Source: Tipula vernalis (Eukaryota; Arthropoda; Insecta; Diptera; Tipulidae). From it: 64,000 nt of DNA. Each line of letters begins with the position of its first letter. Positions within the stretch are counted from its first letter, which is position 1. The notes under the pieces are model-generated. The model did no database searches, was not told the origin of the DNA, and saw only the letters and a list, made by a program, of their open reading frames with translations. Positions 36,525-48,228 of this stretch are shown here, piece by piece. The DNA is taken from assembly GCA_958295665.1 (NCBI GenBank), contig OY282560.1:206816420-206880419 (forward strand). The letters are read 5' to 3'. Made by a program: the position numbers and the translations under genes.

Positions 36525-37261
36525 ATGACATCTCGAGTTTTTTGGAATGACGACGATTGTAAAGTGTTATTTTCTGTTTTTGCAGAAAAACAAATATTAT
36601 AGTTAATGGATGGGAAAAAATACCGAAAAAAGGATATTTTCAGAATTGTGGAAGAGGAGTTCTTAAAACGGGGTATTACAGACAAAAAAGAAGATAATAT
36701 AGAAAACAAGTGGAAAAACTTAAAAAAAATTATTTAAATGTTAAAAAACAAAACAGTGCAAGTGGTGAAATGACGAAATTTTAGGAGAGAGACCTAGCAG
36801 CTTACGATTGCAGAATGCCATTGACGTGTTTACGCCAATTTCAAGTAAAATATACATGTTCGTGTTGAAATATATGTTTTATTTAATAAATGATTTTTTA
36901 ATGTTTTTTAGATACAGAAAACATTATTGAACAGGAGACAAGATGTTGTAGTGGAAACCAGTGAGCCATCCACTTCAAGTTCCTCTTCCAATAACCGACG
37001 GAGAAACCATTTTGGGTGAGAGTAGGTAGCTTCCAAAATCATCAAGGGAAACAGAAAAATTCAAGAGGACTTTCTTCAGGAACAAAAAAACTAATTGATT
37101 ATGAGCTCAATTTATACTCTAAAAAAGAAGAGGGGTTGCAAGAAAAATTCCTTGAAAAAACTCAAAAAATATTAGAAGAGAATAACAAAATCTTTTTAAA
37201 AAATTTGAAAGCAAGATTAAAGGCTGTGAAATATTCTGTGACTTTTACAATTTTAGGTTAA
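36525..37261 (+). pseudogene. Harbinger B Myb/SANT-like accessory protein
   Basis: From ATG 36525: MTSRVFWNDDDCKVLFSVFA, then DIFRIVEEEFLKRGI and NIENKWKNLKKI, a trihelix-type DNA-binding domain like that of other Harbinger partners. After stops and a possible intron the frame at 37016-37261 ends with a lysine- and glutamate-rich coiled coil (KLIDYELNLYSKKEEGLQEK). In-frame stops near 36600 and 36735 break it. Confidence 0.65.
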
Positions 37262-37441
37262 GATAATGAAATGAATTTTATGTTAAGATAGTAAATTTAA
37301 TTGAAAAAATATTTACGAAATATTTTATTTAGTTGAAGTAATGTGATTACTATTTTTAAAACAATGAGTTATAATTAAAATACAGTTTTATATTTTTCTT
37401 AAATACTCGTACATATATGTTTATTTGTTTTATTTATATTT

Positions 37442-38602
37442 TCAATGGATTTTACTTTGTAGAAGTGGATAGGTTTGTGCTACATAATCTTTAATATGAT
37501 CTCTAATTCCATTTGCTGAAAGTGGCGCCCGTGAGCTATTTACATTTGGAGGTTGAGGATATAATACGTTATTATTTGTCAATTCGACGTTCCAATTTTG
37601 CAGAATAGATAATTTTCTACTCTCTGCAATATTATGCGGTACATAACAAGTTGCTACGATATGTGGTACAAAACTAATATCCGTATCAATTCTTTATTGA
37701 AGAATGCGCCATCTGCTTTCAAAAGGCATTTTCAACTACAATGCGAGCTTTGTTTAATTAAACATTAAACGACTCCTCCTCCGGCGTACTTGCTGGTGTA
37801 AATCCCTTCATTAGCCAATCTTTTAACGGATATGCAGGGTCGCCAACAAAGAAAGCTTTTATTACCTTTCCGTCAATTGTTTCAGATGGCTGTAATTAAT
37901 GAAAAGAAATATAGTATAAGTTTATAATTAAAATAATGAAAATATTTTGCTATACTGTAGAATAATTGTGTATATTTGCATACAATGACGAATCTTTAAA
38001 TATGGTGGCATCATGCGTGCACCCTGGATGTTTTACCGTGATATCAATAAAACTGAAATTATAAAACAAAACAACCAAAATTGTACATTAAGAATTATTA
38101 AACGTTCAATCATTTGAACAAACGTGTAATTTGCATCTACTACTCCTTGAATTACAACTGATGCCCAACATTTTCTGTTTATAAAATCCATGTACCCCTC
38201 TTCTGGTGGTGTTACAGGAATATGTGTGCCATCAATTGCTGCAAGAACTGGAGAAATGCCACTTGTTTCTTTAAATTGCCCAATTATTTCTTTACCTTCT
38301 TCTAATGTAGGCATTTTATTATGTTTGGGAAGCAACGATTTAATAACTGCTGCGCAAAACTGTTTTAAACCTCGATGAACTGATGTTTCATGTACTTCAA
38401 ACTGGTTCCCAACTACTCTATATTCCGCACATGAAGCAAGTTTATATAATGCGATGGCTACTTTTTTGTCCACTTGCAATGGCTCACGTACACAAAACGG
38501 ATCGGGCTGTAATTCATGTCCAATTTCAGAACATAAATACTCGAATTTTTCCCGATCAACACGGAAATTTTCCATCCATTCATCGAAACTATTAGTTTTC
38601 AC
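37442..38602 (-). pseudogene. Harbinger B DDE transposase
   Basis: The first exon (38602 to about 38110) encodes FEYLCSEIGHELQPDPFCVR, a helix-turn-helix stretch (YRVVGNQFEVHETSVHRGL) and the first catalytic Asp in VLAAIDGTHIPV. After a probable intron ending TTTCAG near 38040 comes ITVKHPGCTHDATIFKDSSL. A second probable intron (acceptor near 37893) leads into VGDPAYPLKDWLMKGF (second Asp). The tail continues to a stop at 37442. Stops near 37760 and frame changes after it disable the C-terminus, including the expected Glu region. It differs clearly from the transposase at 10379-12868. Confidence 0.82.
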
Positions 38603-39201
38603 TATATTGTTCCATCAATCACTACTTCGACGTTTCATCCAAACTTTTGGTGGCTTGCGTTTTAGTCGTCGTTGTATTTGTAAGGCATTCGAAATATTAT
38701 TCTTGGTAAATACTTCAAATGCCATTCTTACATATAAATGCCGGTTGTGAGTGATTACTCAAAACATAATTTTATAATAACATTTTATATATATTATCAG
38801 TATTTCGTACATGATTCGCACACAGTATTTTTATTTTTATGTTGACATCCATTATTAACAACAGCACTTAAACTAACTTATAAAAAATTAACTAAATTGT
38901 TTATCAAAAAATAAATAATATGGTATTGACAAAAAACACTTAATTTGAACTAAAACACTAAAAAAATAATTTTATTTTTCGAAATTATTTGAAAAAATTC
39001 AAGAAAATCGCTGTCACTCATTGAAATACAAGAAAACGTAATAGAAAATATATTGAATTGATTTTTATACTAAAACTCATCTGTCAAATTAACTCTACTC
39101 TATACTTGTTCATGGAAACGATACGGATTAGCGCCGCCATGTTATTAACTCAACGAAACCTAAACCTAAATAACCTCGGTTTATGGAAACATGGTAAATA
39201 G

Positions 39202-39699
39202 TGTAACAGTGACACCTAGTGTGTAATAGAATAAGTAAAACTAATAGCTCAATGTTTTACTATACTAAATGGAATTTTCCATGATAAAAATTGTTATGTA
39301 ATGTTTCTACGCTATTCAAACTAAAAAAATCATGAGCTTTCGAGAAGTTTGGTTTGTGTATATAAAAAGGCGAATAAGATCGAATTGGATTATTAGTATT
39401 TGGAACGCGATAGAGTAAACTTGTAAGATTATTAGTGGTATTTGGCAAGCGACAGTGTGAATATTAAAAAGTAATTAAAAAGTGATTTAAAAAGTGTTGT
39501 AGTGCGAAATAAAAATTATAAGTAAATAGTAAAATTGTGTAAAATTTATTTAAAGTGGTTTTGTGAATTTTTATTGATAAACTGTGTTGTAATAATTTTT
39601 GTGTGAAATAAATAAATGCGTTGGAGATAAATTAAATTGATTTTGTACTATTCACAATCCAGTGGTACGAACCTTGAGTGACAAGGCAAAAACGTAACA
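39202..39699 (+). repeat. 5' LTR of the gypsy element
   Basis: It begins TGTAACAGTGACACC and ends AAAAACGTAACA. Relative to the 3' LTR it contains an extra block of about 45 bp (around 39306-39345, with ctaaaaaaatcatgagctttc) that the solo LTR at 20523 also has, so the 3' LTR carries a deletion. Confidence 0.93.
39359..39370 (+). promoter_or_regulatory. TATA box of the gypsy LTR promoter
   Basis: tatataaaaagg occurs at the same place in all three LTRs of the family (also 20669-20680 and 44106-44117), the expected core of the U3 promoter. Confidence 0.6.
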
Positions 39700-39701
39700 A
39701 T

Positions 39702-39719
39702 TTGGTGACAGCGGCGGGA
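39702..39719 (+). other. Candidate primer-binding site
   Basis: TTGGTGACAGCGGCGGGAT follows the 5' LTR by two bases. The start TGGTGACA fits a tRNA 3' CCA complement, but I cannot name the tRNA. Confidence 0.55.
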
Positions 39720-39742
39720 TTGTAAATAAAAAGATAAAGAAA

Positions 39743-41136
39743 ATGATTCCCAACGAATTAAAAGTTCCAGAATTAAAGAGGGAACTTGAGAAACGGGGTT
39801 TGGCTATTAATGGTAGTAAAGCAGCTTTACAAGCGCGACTACGTAATGCCATGGAGAAAAAAGGGTTAGACGCGGATCAACATGATTTTTTAGAGAAAGT
39901 AACGGATGCGGTAACCGTAGAGCAGAAAGAAGGAGATAAACAACCGTCAGCCGAAACAACACAAACACCATCTGGAAGTTTCGATTTGTCACAGTTATTG
40001 GCTACTATGAAGCAGATGATGGCGCAACAAGCAATGCAGTCAAACCAAGAAATTAAAAATGAAATGAACAACAAAATGTGCAGCAGTTGGAGACTATAAA
40101 CCAGTCAAACGAAGAAATAAAACGACAGTTGGAACAACAAAATCAGTCTAACCAAGAAATGAAACAACCAATAGAGAAAATTGCACAACCAATGCAGGAA
40201 ATTGCCGAAGGGCAAAAGAGAATGGACGAGAAATTTATCGAGTTATCTACTTCGCTACGTGATGATGTAGAAAAATTGCAAACGGAATTGCACACTGAAA
40301 TTCAACACGCTAAAACGGAATTTAAAATGAAGATTCAAGATGTGGAACACAAATTACAAGCTGAATTTCAAACGGAGGTTAAACTTCTCGAGAAAAAGCT
40401 GATTGACGTCAAAGCAAGTGGAACAACGACGCAAGTGGTACAAACCGTTCAATCAGTTAAGTTAAAACCATCAAACTTCGACGGTACAACATCTTTCGGC
40501 ATTTTCAAATTTCAATTTGAAACGGCAGCCAATCAAAACCGTTGGAATGATGAACATCTTGTCGCAGCGTTAATAGTGGCCCTTAAAGGTGAAGCTGTGG
40601 AGGCCTTACAAACAATTCCGGAAAAAGATCGCAACAGTAATCTTGAAATTATGAGGGCGCTGGATAGGAAGTACGGCAGTGATCACAAGCGGGAAATCTA
40701 TCGAATGGAATTGAAAATCCGCTACCAAAAGGGAGGAGAATCACTTCAGGAATTTTCATCGGCAATCGAGCGATTAGTACATCTAGCACCTACAAGAAAG
40801 ACTAAAAATTGACGCATTTATTGACGGCATTCGAGATCCAGAGACACGCAGGGCGGTGATGTTGTCACCTAAAGCAACCTTCGCGGAAACGATCGCTTCG
40901 AGTGGAATCGAGACCAGCATAAACACAGAACGGTCAACACCAAGATACCGAGATATAAGCGGCAAAATCAAATGTTGGGCATGTGATAAAATCGGTCACA
41001 TCTCACGGGCTGCTGGGAATTAAGAAGAAAAAGGGAAAGATCACCATCTCCTACGCAGCAACGACCAAGCGTGGAGCAGGCAGTGGCCAGGCAAGAAGGC
41101 CAAATGACGACAGAGTCGTTAAACTTAAAAGAGTCA
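39743..41136 (+). pseudogene. Gypsy gag with SAP-like domain, coiled coil and zinc knuckle
   Basis: The structural protein that packages element RNA starts at ATG 39743. Residues 1-40 (LKVPELKRELEKRGLAINGS) match a SAP DNA-binding motif. A Gln- and Glu-rich coiled coil follows (about 40100-40430), then the gag core (KLKPSNFDGTTSFGIFKFQF; RALDRKYGSDHKREIYRME) and a zinc knuckle (CWACDKIGHISRA near 40975). Frameshifts lie near 40075, 40800 and at the knuckle's final Cys (about 41010); in the next frame Cys is present and a basic, serine- and proline-containing tail ends at 41136. Pol overlaps the end in another frame. Confidence 0.85.
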
Positions 41137-43982
41137 GCTTAAAGGGGCAGAAGCTGACTCCCTCAACCGATTGCCCCATAACCTCCATTCGCGTTTCTAA
41201 AATAGCAATAGGCGGTGACAGCTTAACAATAAAAGGCGTCATGGATGGCACGGATTGCATCATCACCCTGGATACGTGAGCAAATCGCACGATTGTCCGG
41301 AAAGATCTGATCGATGGAGGTGTACAACCAGCTAATGGATTGAAGTTACAAACAGCAACTGGAGATAGTTCAGTAATAAAAGGCAAAAAGATCGTGAAAA
41401 TAAAAATCGGGAGAACTCCTTTCCAACACGAAGTGCTGATTGCAGATATTGTGGATGAAGTCATAATGAGGATGGACTTCATGAGGGCAAATGGCTTTGT
41501 GATGGATGTTGAACGAGGAGTTTTAAGCTACGATAACATCGAGTGGCCACTTCAATCTAGCAGTGCCGGAGCAACTATCAGGCGAATTATCATTGATCAT
41601 CGGGAGAAGCTGCCACCGAATTCGGAGACGATCCTATGGGGAAAATTGGAGGGAGGTTCTGGGTCACCCAGGTTGTGGGTTGTGGAAGCTAACGAAGAGG
41701 AAAACGGAGCCAAGGAAATTATAATCGGAAAAGCCCTAGTTAAACCAGACAACGACTATAGACTACTAATTAGGACTCTAAATCTCTCGGATAAGACGAA
41801 AACCATCAAGAAAGGGACAGTAATCGGCAAATATAACGAGGTTTCAACTATCGTAAAGTGTGAACAAAAAAGTCCGATTGAAAAAGCCGACATGCAAGGC
41901 CGGAAAGAAATGGTAGAACAACTTATGCAGAAATGGACCGAAGATCTTATCGAGGCACAGAAAAATTCTGCACATCAACTACTCAAACGGTACAAGTCCA
42001 TATTCTGCAGTACATCGGATAATAACGGAAGGACTTCAATGGTAAAGCATCGAATTGATGCGGGAGCGGAGATGCCAATTCGTCAACCACCCAGGAGATT
42101 ACCATTGGCAAAACCACAAGAAGTCAATCGGATGGTAACAGAAATGCAGACGGCAGGAGTAATCGAACCATCTAACAGCCCATGGAGCTCACCGGTAGTA
42201 TTGGTCGAGAAGAAGGACGGTAGCACGAGATTCTGCGTTGATTACCGAAAACTCAATGCTGTGACGAAAAAGGATAGCTACCCACTGCCAAGAATCGATG
42301 ACACGTTAGACACGTTATCGGGTGCTCGAATATTTTCTACATTAGATCTACAAAGCGGCTATTGGCAGGTGGAAGTCCATGAGGAAGATCGCGAGAAAAC
42401 AGCGTTCAGTGTGGGTAACGGTCTTTGGCAATTTAATGTTATGCCGTTCGGATTATGTAGTGCCCCTGCGACTTTTGAACGATTAATGGAGCGCGTGTGA
42501 AGGGGATTACATTGGAAGACGTGCCTAATATATCTGGATGACATCATCGTCATGGGTAAGGATTTCGACGAGCATCTAAGGAACTTGGCAGAAGTTTTAG
42601 ATCGGATACAGGCCGCCGGATTAAAGCTAAGCCCAAGGAAGTGTAAACTGTTCAGAACTGAAGTCAAATATTTGGGTCATCTTGTAACAACTAATGGAAT
42701 TCACACCGACGAAGAAAAGATTGCAGCGGTAAAGAACTGGCCAATACTTAAAAACTTACACGAATTACGAAGTTTTCTCGGATTGTGCACCTACTATAGA
42801 CGCTTCGTGCCAGGATTCGCCAACATTGCCAAGAGTTTACACGAGTTGACCAGGAAGAACAAGCCATTCGAATGGAACGATGACCAGGAGGAAGCATTCG
42901 TGGAACTAAGGAGACTGTTATGTGTTGCGCCAATCATTGCGTACCCTATACCCAACGTGAAATTTATTTTGGACACCGATGCAAGTAATGACGGTATAGG
43001 AGGTGTGTTATCATAGGAAATTAATGGCCAAGAAAGAATTATTCCGTCGTACTATTCCAAATCATTATCGAAACCGGAGCGTAATTACTGCGTGGCATGG
43101 AAAGAATTGTTGGCTATAGTGGAGTGTGTCAAGCATTTCCATAAGTATCTTTATGGCCAAAAACTCCATTTACGGACAGATCACGGCGCTTTACGGTGGC
43201 TGTTACAATTCAAGAATCCAGAGGGACAAGTAGCACGCTGGATCGAACGTCTTCAAAGCTACGATTTTCAAATCGAACATTGGAAGGGAAGTGCACACAG
43301 AAATGCCGACGCATTATCAAGACGGCTGTGTCGAGTAGAATGTAAACATTGTGGCCATGTTGAAGCAAAGGAAGACATCATCGACGTTCGGCTTACGTAA
43401 GTGCTGCCTGATGAGGAGTGGACCGACGAAATGGTCAGGAAAGAGTAATTGGATGATACGGATTTATCAGTTATAATGGAATGGAAGGAAAAGAAACACC
43501 GGCCAACATGGAGCGAGATCGCGGACAAAACTCCCATTGTCAAGGCTTATTGGGCTCAATGGGATAGCCTCTGTCTTGAGAACGGCTGTTTAAAATGATT
43601 GTGGGAAAGCACGGATGGCAAAGTGAAGCAATTGTTGCTGCTGATACCAAAGTGCCGGATTGCGGAAATCCTGAACGAGTATCATGGAGGAGCAAGTGGG
43701 GGCCACCTAGGAATTAATAAAACACTAGCAAAGATACGTCAACGATTCTACTGGTCAACAAGATGTAGGCAATCAGTGATAGAATGGTGCCAAAAATGTG
43801 ACCAATGTCTGACCAGACTGCAACCAGCATGGGAAGGACCTTACACTGTCATCACAAGGATGAACGACGTGGTTTATCGGATACGGAAGGGACATCGAGG
43901 TAAACCAAAGGTGGTGCATTTGGAGAGGCTGGCCTTATACAGAGGAGGTGATTTGGGTCCTGTTCGAGACGAACAGGCTTAG
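40983..43982 (+). pseudogene. Gypsy pol: protease, RT, RNase H, deleted integrase
   Basis: The aspartic protease has CIITLDT followed directly by a stop codon where the active-site Gly belongs (41278). Reverse transcriptase has FCVDYRKLNAVT, LDLQSGYWQV, MPFGLCSAPATFERLM and YLDDIIV (about 42530), with a stop at 42498. RNase H has FILDTDASNDGIGGVL (then a stop at 43014), WKELLAIVE and LRTDHGALRWL. The integrase zinc-binding domain (HGGASGGHLGINKTLAKIRQ; CQKCDQC) joins abruptly to the C-terminal LQPAWEGPYTVI and KPKVVHLERLALY. The whole D,D,E catalytic core is therefore deleted. Stops also occur near 43400, 43447 and 43596. Confidence 0.92.
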
Positions 43983-43992
43983 GTGGGGGTAG

Positions 43993-44436
43993 TGTGACGG
44001 TGACACCTAGTGTGTAATAGAAGAAGTTAAATGAATAGCTCAATGTTTAACTGTACTAAAATGGAATTTTCCATGATAAAAATTGTTGCGTAAGTTTGGT
44101 TTGTGTATATAAAAAGGCGAACGAATTCGAATTGGATTAGTAATATTTGGAACGCGATAGAGTAAACTTGTAAGATTATAAGTAATATTTGGTAAGCGAT
44201 AGAGTAAAGATTAAAAAGTGAATTAAAAAGAGTTTTTGTGGAAATAAAAATTATAAGTGAACAGTAAAATTTAAGAATTATTTATATAAAGTGATTTTGT
44301 GAATTTTTATTGATAAACTGTGTTGTAATAAATTTTGTGAAATAAATAAATTCGTTGGAGATAAATTAAATTGATTTTATTTTATTATTCACAATTCAGT
44401 GATAAGAACCTTGAGTGACAAGGCAGAAACGTAACA
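43993..44436 (+). repeat. 3' LTR of the gypsy element
   Basis: It begins TGTGACGGTGACACC after a polypurine run and ends AGAAACGTAACA. It lacks an internal block of about 45 bp present in the other two copies and is shorter than the 5' LTR by 54 bp overall. Confidence 0.93.
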
Positions 44437-44798
44437 GTATGTTTACACTGCCTTAAAGAAACCTTAACAGCTGCATGATTAAAAAGCGGTAAGTTTAGCA
44501 ATGTTTAAAAAATAGTATGTGGCGGACACGGGCAGCAGAATTGAAACTATTAACTGTAAATCTCGAATTTAATCATATTCGGTTAAGAAATAGTCATATT
44601 TTGTTTTGTTTAGCAATATTTCAGAACTTTATATAAACATCATTTTAGAATCCCAATTCCTTCGCCCATGTCAAATTTCACTAAAATCGGGTGAAATGTA
44701 TATCAAGTCACAGACCTTCATCCAAAAATCGTTTCATAATCTCTTTTCCATCGCTCATGTCGTATTTCATCAAAATTGGTTACTAAACGGCCAAGTTC

Positions 44799-45104
44799 CC
44801 TCCTGTGGCACTATTCTGGGTTTCTCGGCGATTGGGAATTGATTTATTGTGACATTTTAGTGTATTTTGATATAAGTTTTTCCAAAGTAAACTGAGCGAT
44901 TGGTATTTTGTTCATATTTTGGGAAAAAATAATTCCGAACCAAATTTTAGGCACAAATAAACAATAAAATTGCTATGGAATGGAACTATTTTTTCCCAAA
45001 CGTATGCTTTGGAAAAAATAATACCAAAATACACTAAAAAGTCACAATAAATCAATTCCCAATTCTCAATTTCCTGGGAAAATCAGAATTGTGCCACTGG
45101 TGGA
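44799..45104. mobile_element. Hairpin MITE of about 306 bp
   Basis: Long inverted ends: CCTCCTGTGGCACTATTCTG at 44799 against the complement of CCACCAGTGGCACAATTCTG ending at 45104. The match continues through gggaattgatttattgtga and ttttagtgtattttg. No coding capacity is present. It sits directly at the inner edge of the right inverted repeat of the 10-kb frame. Confidence 0.82.
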
Positions 45105-45290
45105 ATTATTTTTAACAAAATTAACAATTATGGTGTAATTGTTCCCAACGGAAATTTCAATGAGTAATGTAACATTTCGAAAAATTTTAATTCTGGGATT
45201 AAATGGGTTGATTAAGAAATTAAATTTGTTTCTAAAATTTAATTTATAAAAGGTTCAATATGAAGTGTAAAGGTGTCAATTTGAAACGTA
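45105..45290 (-). repeat. Right inverted repeat of a 10-kb frame
   Basis: It is the inverted partner of 35188-35485, for example tggtgtaattgttcccaacg and tcaatgagtaatgtaacatt. It is shorter because the 21-bp tandem at the tip has only about two copies (aaaggttcaatatgaagtgt, aaaggtgtcaatttgaaacg). Confidence 0.8.
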
Positions 45291-48108
45291 AAACCTGTAT
45301 GGAAGAGGCCTAATTACTAAAAGAAATTAGAACATGAATGGCCATCACAACAAAGTAATTTTGAGACGACAGAAGAGTAAAAACTCAGCTGGACAGCAGT
45401 AATGAAAGTAGATGTGAAAAATACTGTATATGATGATTTTGAAATTGGAACCGTTTAGAAAATTGCTTTACTAAAAATAATTTATTATTACAATTAATAC
45501 TTAACTATTAAATGTACAGAAATAATTAACCAATATACCAAAAATTGTACCATTTGTACTAAGTTTGTAACATGTTCTATAGAATACAGCAGATTCCCGT
45601 AAACTTTCAAAAATGTCAATCAGACAAGGCTTCTTAGTTGCATGGAGTTTCATCGGTAAATGTTTACTCTATTGTTTGCCGATACTCAAGTCCAACTTGT
45701 TAAGCATCACCCTTATTAATTATTCTTGCGATTTTAAATTGGCTTCCTCCGATCGTCTTTTTCCTGGTGTACTAGTCTTTTTTCGCTGTCTGTTACCATA
45801 GTTTTTGAATATTTTTACGTTTTTCTAGTTATTACTTATATATTAGGCCAAGGGGCTTAAGTCTTGACTTATATCGACAGAGAGTTTTGACAATGTTTTT
45901 ATTGAAACAGTTGAAAGATACACCCATTTGGACCATCCACACTAAGATGCTTTGTGTTTTAGTCTAGTGTGGAAAATTCATAAATCCTTCTTAACGCCTT
46001 TTTTTTAAATTAAATTCCCAAATGCGCTATTCGTCATACTAACCATCCCAAATCAATAGATATTCTACCCTCGCAACACGCGACAAGGGCACAAGGCAAG
46101 TTAAAGCAAAGCTTGTAAAAAAAATCCACCTTAAACTAAACAGCTTTCTTTGAGATTTATTTTCCATGTGGTGTCTGTATATAAGGGATGATTAATTAAC
46201 GCATATCACACAAACTCCAAAAATTAAATAAATACGACTAAATTAACCCATAAAATTTCATATTACAGTAGAAAGGGGGGGGGGGAGAGAAGGGAGGGGT
46301 CCTACTATACATTATATGGATGTAAATTACATGTTTATTTTTGAAATGAAAATTTAAATAATATCACATATACGTATTTTGTACATATACATACCTATAC
46401 GAGTACCATCTCATGTACGCTTATATAATTTTGTGTTTTTAAGATGAACAATTCCATCATCATCATCATCATCATCATCATAAATTAAAAGAATTTTTCA
46501 GGTTTTTTAAAATATTGTTTGTTCAAAAAAATAATTATTCGTGTTGTTTTATAATAAAATGTGTAATACGGTTTATTACATTTACTACCTTCCGTCTTGA
46601 ACACATTATAAAAGTGCCAAATAAACATTGAATCATCTATCATACGTATACACACTAATTATTTGCGTTTGTTCGCAAATGATTTTCTTTTTAATATTCT
46701 AAGACTGTTCTCCCTAAAAAACAAAAAATATTGGTACATAATTAACCGAAAAGATATAAGAGTAGCAACAGCAACAACAATGCCGAAATCGAATAAATTA
46801 TTTAGAATCTAAAGCAAAATGTATACAGATTTTTGTCTACATATTTTATCCTACTCGTATAATTATGGTTTCATATACAAAAACGCAATAAAATGGCGTT
46901 GTCCTAGAAATAAATTTTCTACTTTATACACAGTGCAACATTAATTAATTGGGTAGATGTGCTTTATGACTAGATTCAGGTTTTACAGAGTGGGGTGAGA
47001 CGTATGCTCATGGCAACAATAGCAGTCTTTTGATTTTCTTTTTTCATGTATGTACATATGTATATCCTTCCGCTTAAAAGCTTTCCTAATTAAAACGCAA
47101 CCGTGAATTGAAAAATAAAAATACTTGTTGAGTTTTCTGTAAATAGACAAATAATTGTTTATCTTCGGTTTTTGTTAACATCACCACGAAAATTAATATA
47201 AATTTATACATTTTACGATACGTTTCTATATTTATGATATTAGTATGTTAACGAAATACAAACCATCCTTCCAATAAAGGGGTTGGTATGTATATTGAAT
47301 CAATATTTTTTTTGTTTTGGGGTAACAATTTTATTGGATATTATTTATGGAAATTTATTCATGATCATTGCAAAACTCGCATACCAAAAAGTTTTTATGG
47401 TTTTGATATTCTGTTTGTGCCGAAAATCTGGGTATTATACGATATGATGATGCTGCACAATAATATTAGGTAATTGTGTGGAAAATCTATATTATATGTT
47501 GAGATAGTAAATATGGGAAAATATTTCGCCATTATAATCGCATGATTAGAATCGTTTTACTGGCAATCCGGGTACAAATTACAAATTCATAACCCATAAA
47601 TATCTAACCGTTTTAGTGTAATTTATATAAGTGTAAAGAAGTGGCATATTGCGGTACCCATTTTGGTGTCGTGTAAAAAATAATCGCACAATAAGTTTAA
47701 CTTAACGTAAGGACGGCGAATGAAAAAAGTCCCCCATTTTGGGGACCGGTTCAAAATGATATGCAATACAATTTGAAGTTCAATTGGATTTTTTCTATTA
47801 ATGTAACAAATGGGTTTGTGTTTGTTTTGTTTTGGTATGTGGTACTAATGGAAGGTATCTACATTGATGTTACTGGAAAAAACATATAACTGATAAGTGA
47901 CTTCCTCGAAATATCGATAAAAGCTCATTAGAGATATCATTCCATCAAACCCGAAAATTATTTCTTTAGATTAACTTTCCTTAAATTTACGGATTAATCG
48001 ATTGCAATTTTTTTTTTTTTTTGTTTTTTTGGTATTTATTAGAGTAAATATCGAAATTATAAATTCTCTTGAATTTTTTTTCAAAATTCAATTTTTTCGG
48101 CCTGAAAT
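45291..48108. other. AT-rich non-coding stretch
   Basis: No gene is supported. There is a G run at 46276-46285, a trinucleotide repeat (see 46455-46481) and fly-like simple sequence such as agcaacagcaacaacaatg near 46765 and gtatgtacatatgtatat near 47047. The 62-residue frame at 45613-45801 is hydrophobic but has no recognisable motif. Confidence 0.45.
46455..46481 (+). repeat. (CAT)9 microsatellite
   Basis: Nine uninterrupted cat triplets. Confidence 0.9.
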
Positions 48109-48228
48109 CACAGTGCTCCGGAAGGTGGTTTAGGTTTCCATACGCTGGCCAGGAAATAGGAAAATAGGCCCCGAAATCGTAACGGTTCATATGCTCGAAA
48201 TATTCATTATTTTTGGTCCGTTATTTTG
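48109..48228 (+). repeat. Left terminal inverted repeat of the Chapaev-like element
   Basis: It pairs with the complement of about 50310-50452: CACAGTGCTCCGGAAGGT, gtttaggtttccat, aggaaatagg, ccccgaaatcgtaacggttc and gctcga are shared in order. Confidence 0.88.

Larger units (their letters stand above)
39202..44436 (+). mobile_element. Full-length Ty3/gypsy retrotransposon, defective
   Basis: It has two LTRs (39202-39699 and 43993-44436), a likely primer-binding site, gag, pol and a polypurine run (aggtgggggtag) before the 3' LTR. There is no envelope gene. Gag carries an N-terminal SAP-like domain. Pol has lost the integrase catalytic core and contains several stops, so the copy cannot move on its own. 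It lies within the right end of Harbinger B; no perfect 4-bp target duplication remains (atag on the left, gtat on the right). Confidence 0.92.
36277..44475. mobile_element. PIF/Harbinger DNA transposon B, with nested gypsy
   Basis: The two ends match in inverse orientation: gcagctgttcaggtttcctt at 36278 against the complement near 44475, then ggcagcgtaaacatac, and inside these a catgtttccat block. It encodes a SANT-like protein (+) and a Harbinger transposase (-), but both differ from Harbinger A. The gypsy element 39202-44436 sits within the right inverted end, so the last 40 bp lie beyond its 3' LTR. The exact tips and target duplication are uncertain. Confidence 0.78.

Noticed and set aside
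39202..44436. Envelope gene that would make the gypsy copy a retrovirus-like element
   Set aside because: Pol ends 10 bp before the 3' LTR; there is no room for an envelope gene.
45613..45801. 62-residue hydrophobic frame as a small membrane protein
   Set aside because: Length and composition are expected by chance in AT-rich DNA; no conserved feature is visible.
48109..48115. CACAGTG as evidence of a Transib or RAG-like element
   Set aside because: No 12/23-type nonamer was seen, the flanking duplication is 4 bp, and the encoded protein motifs are not those of Transib.
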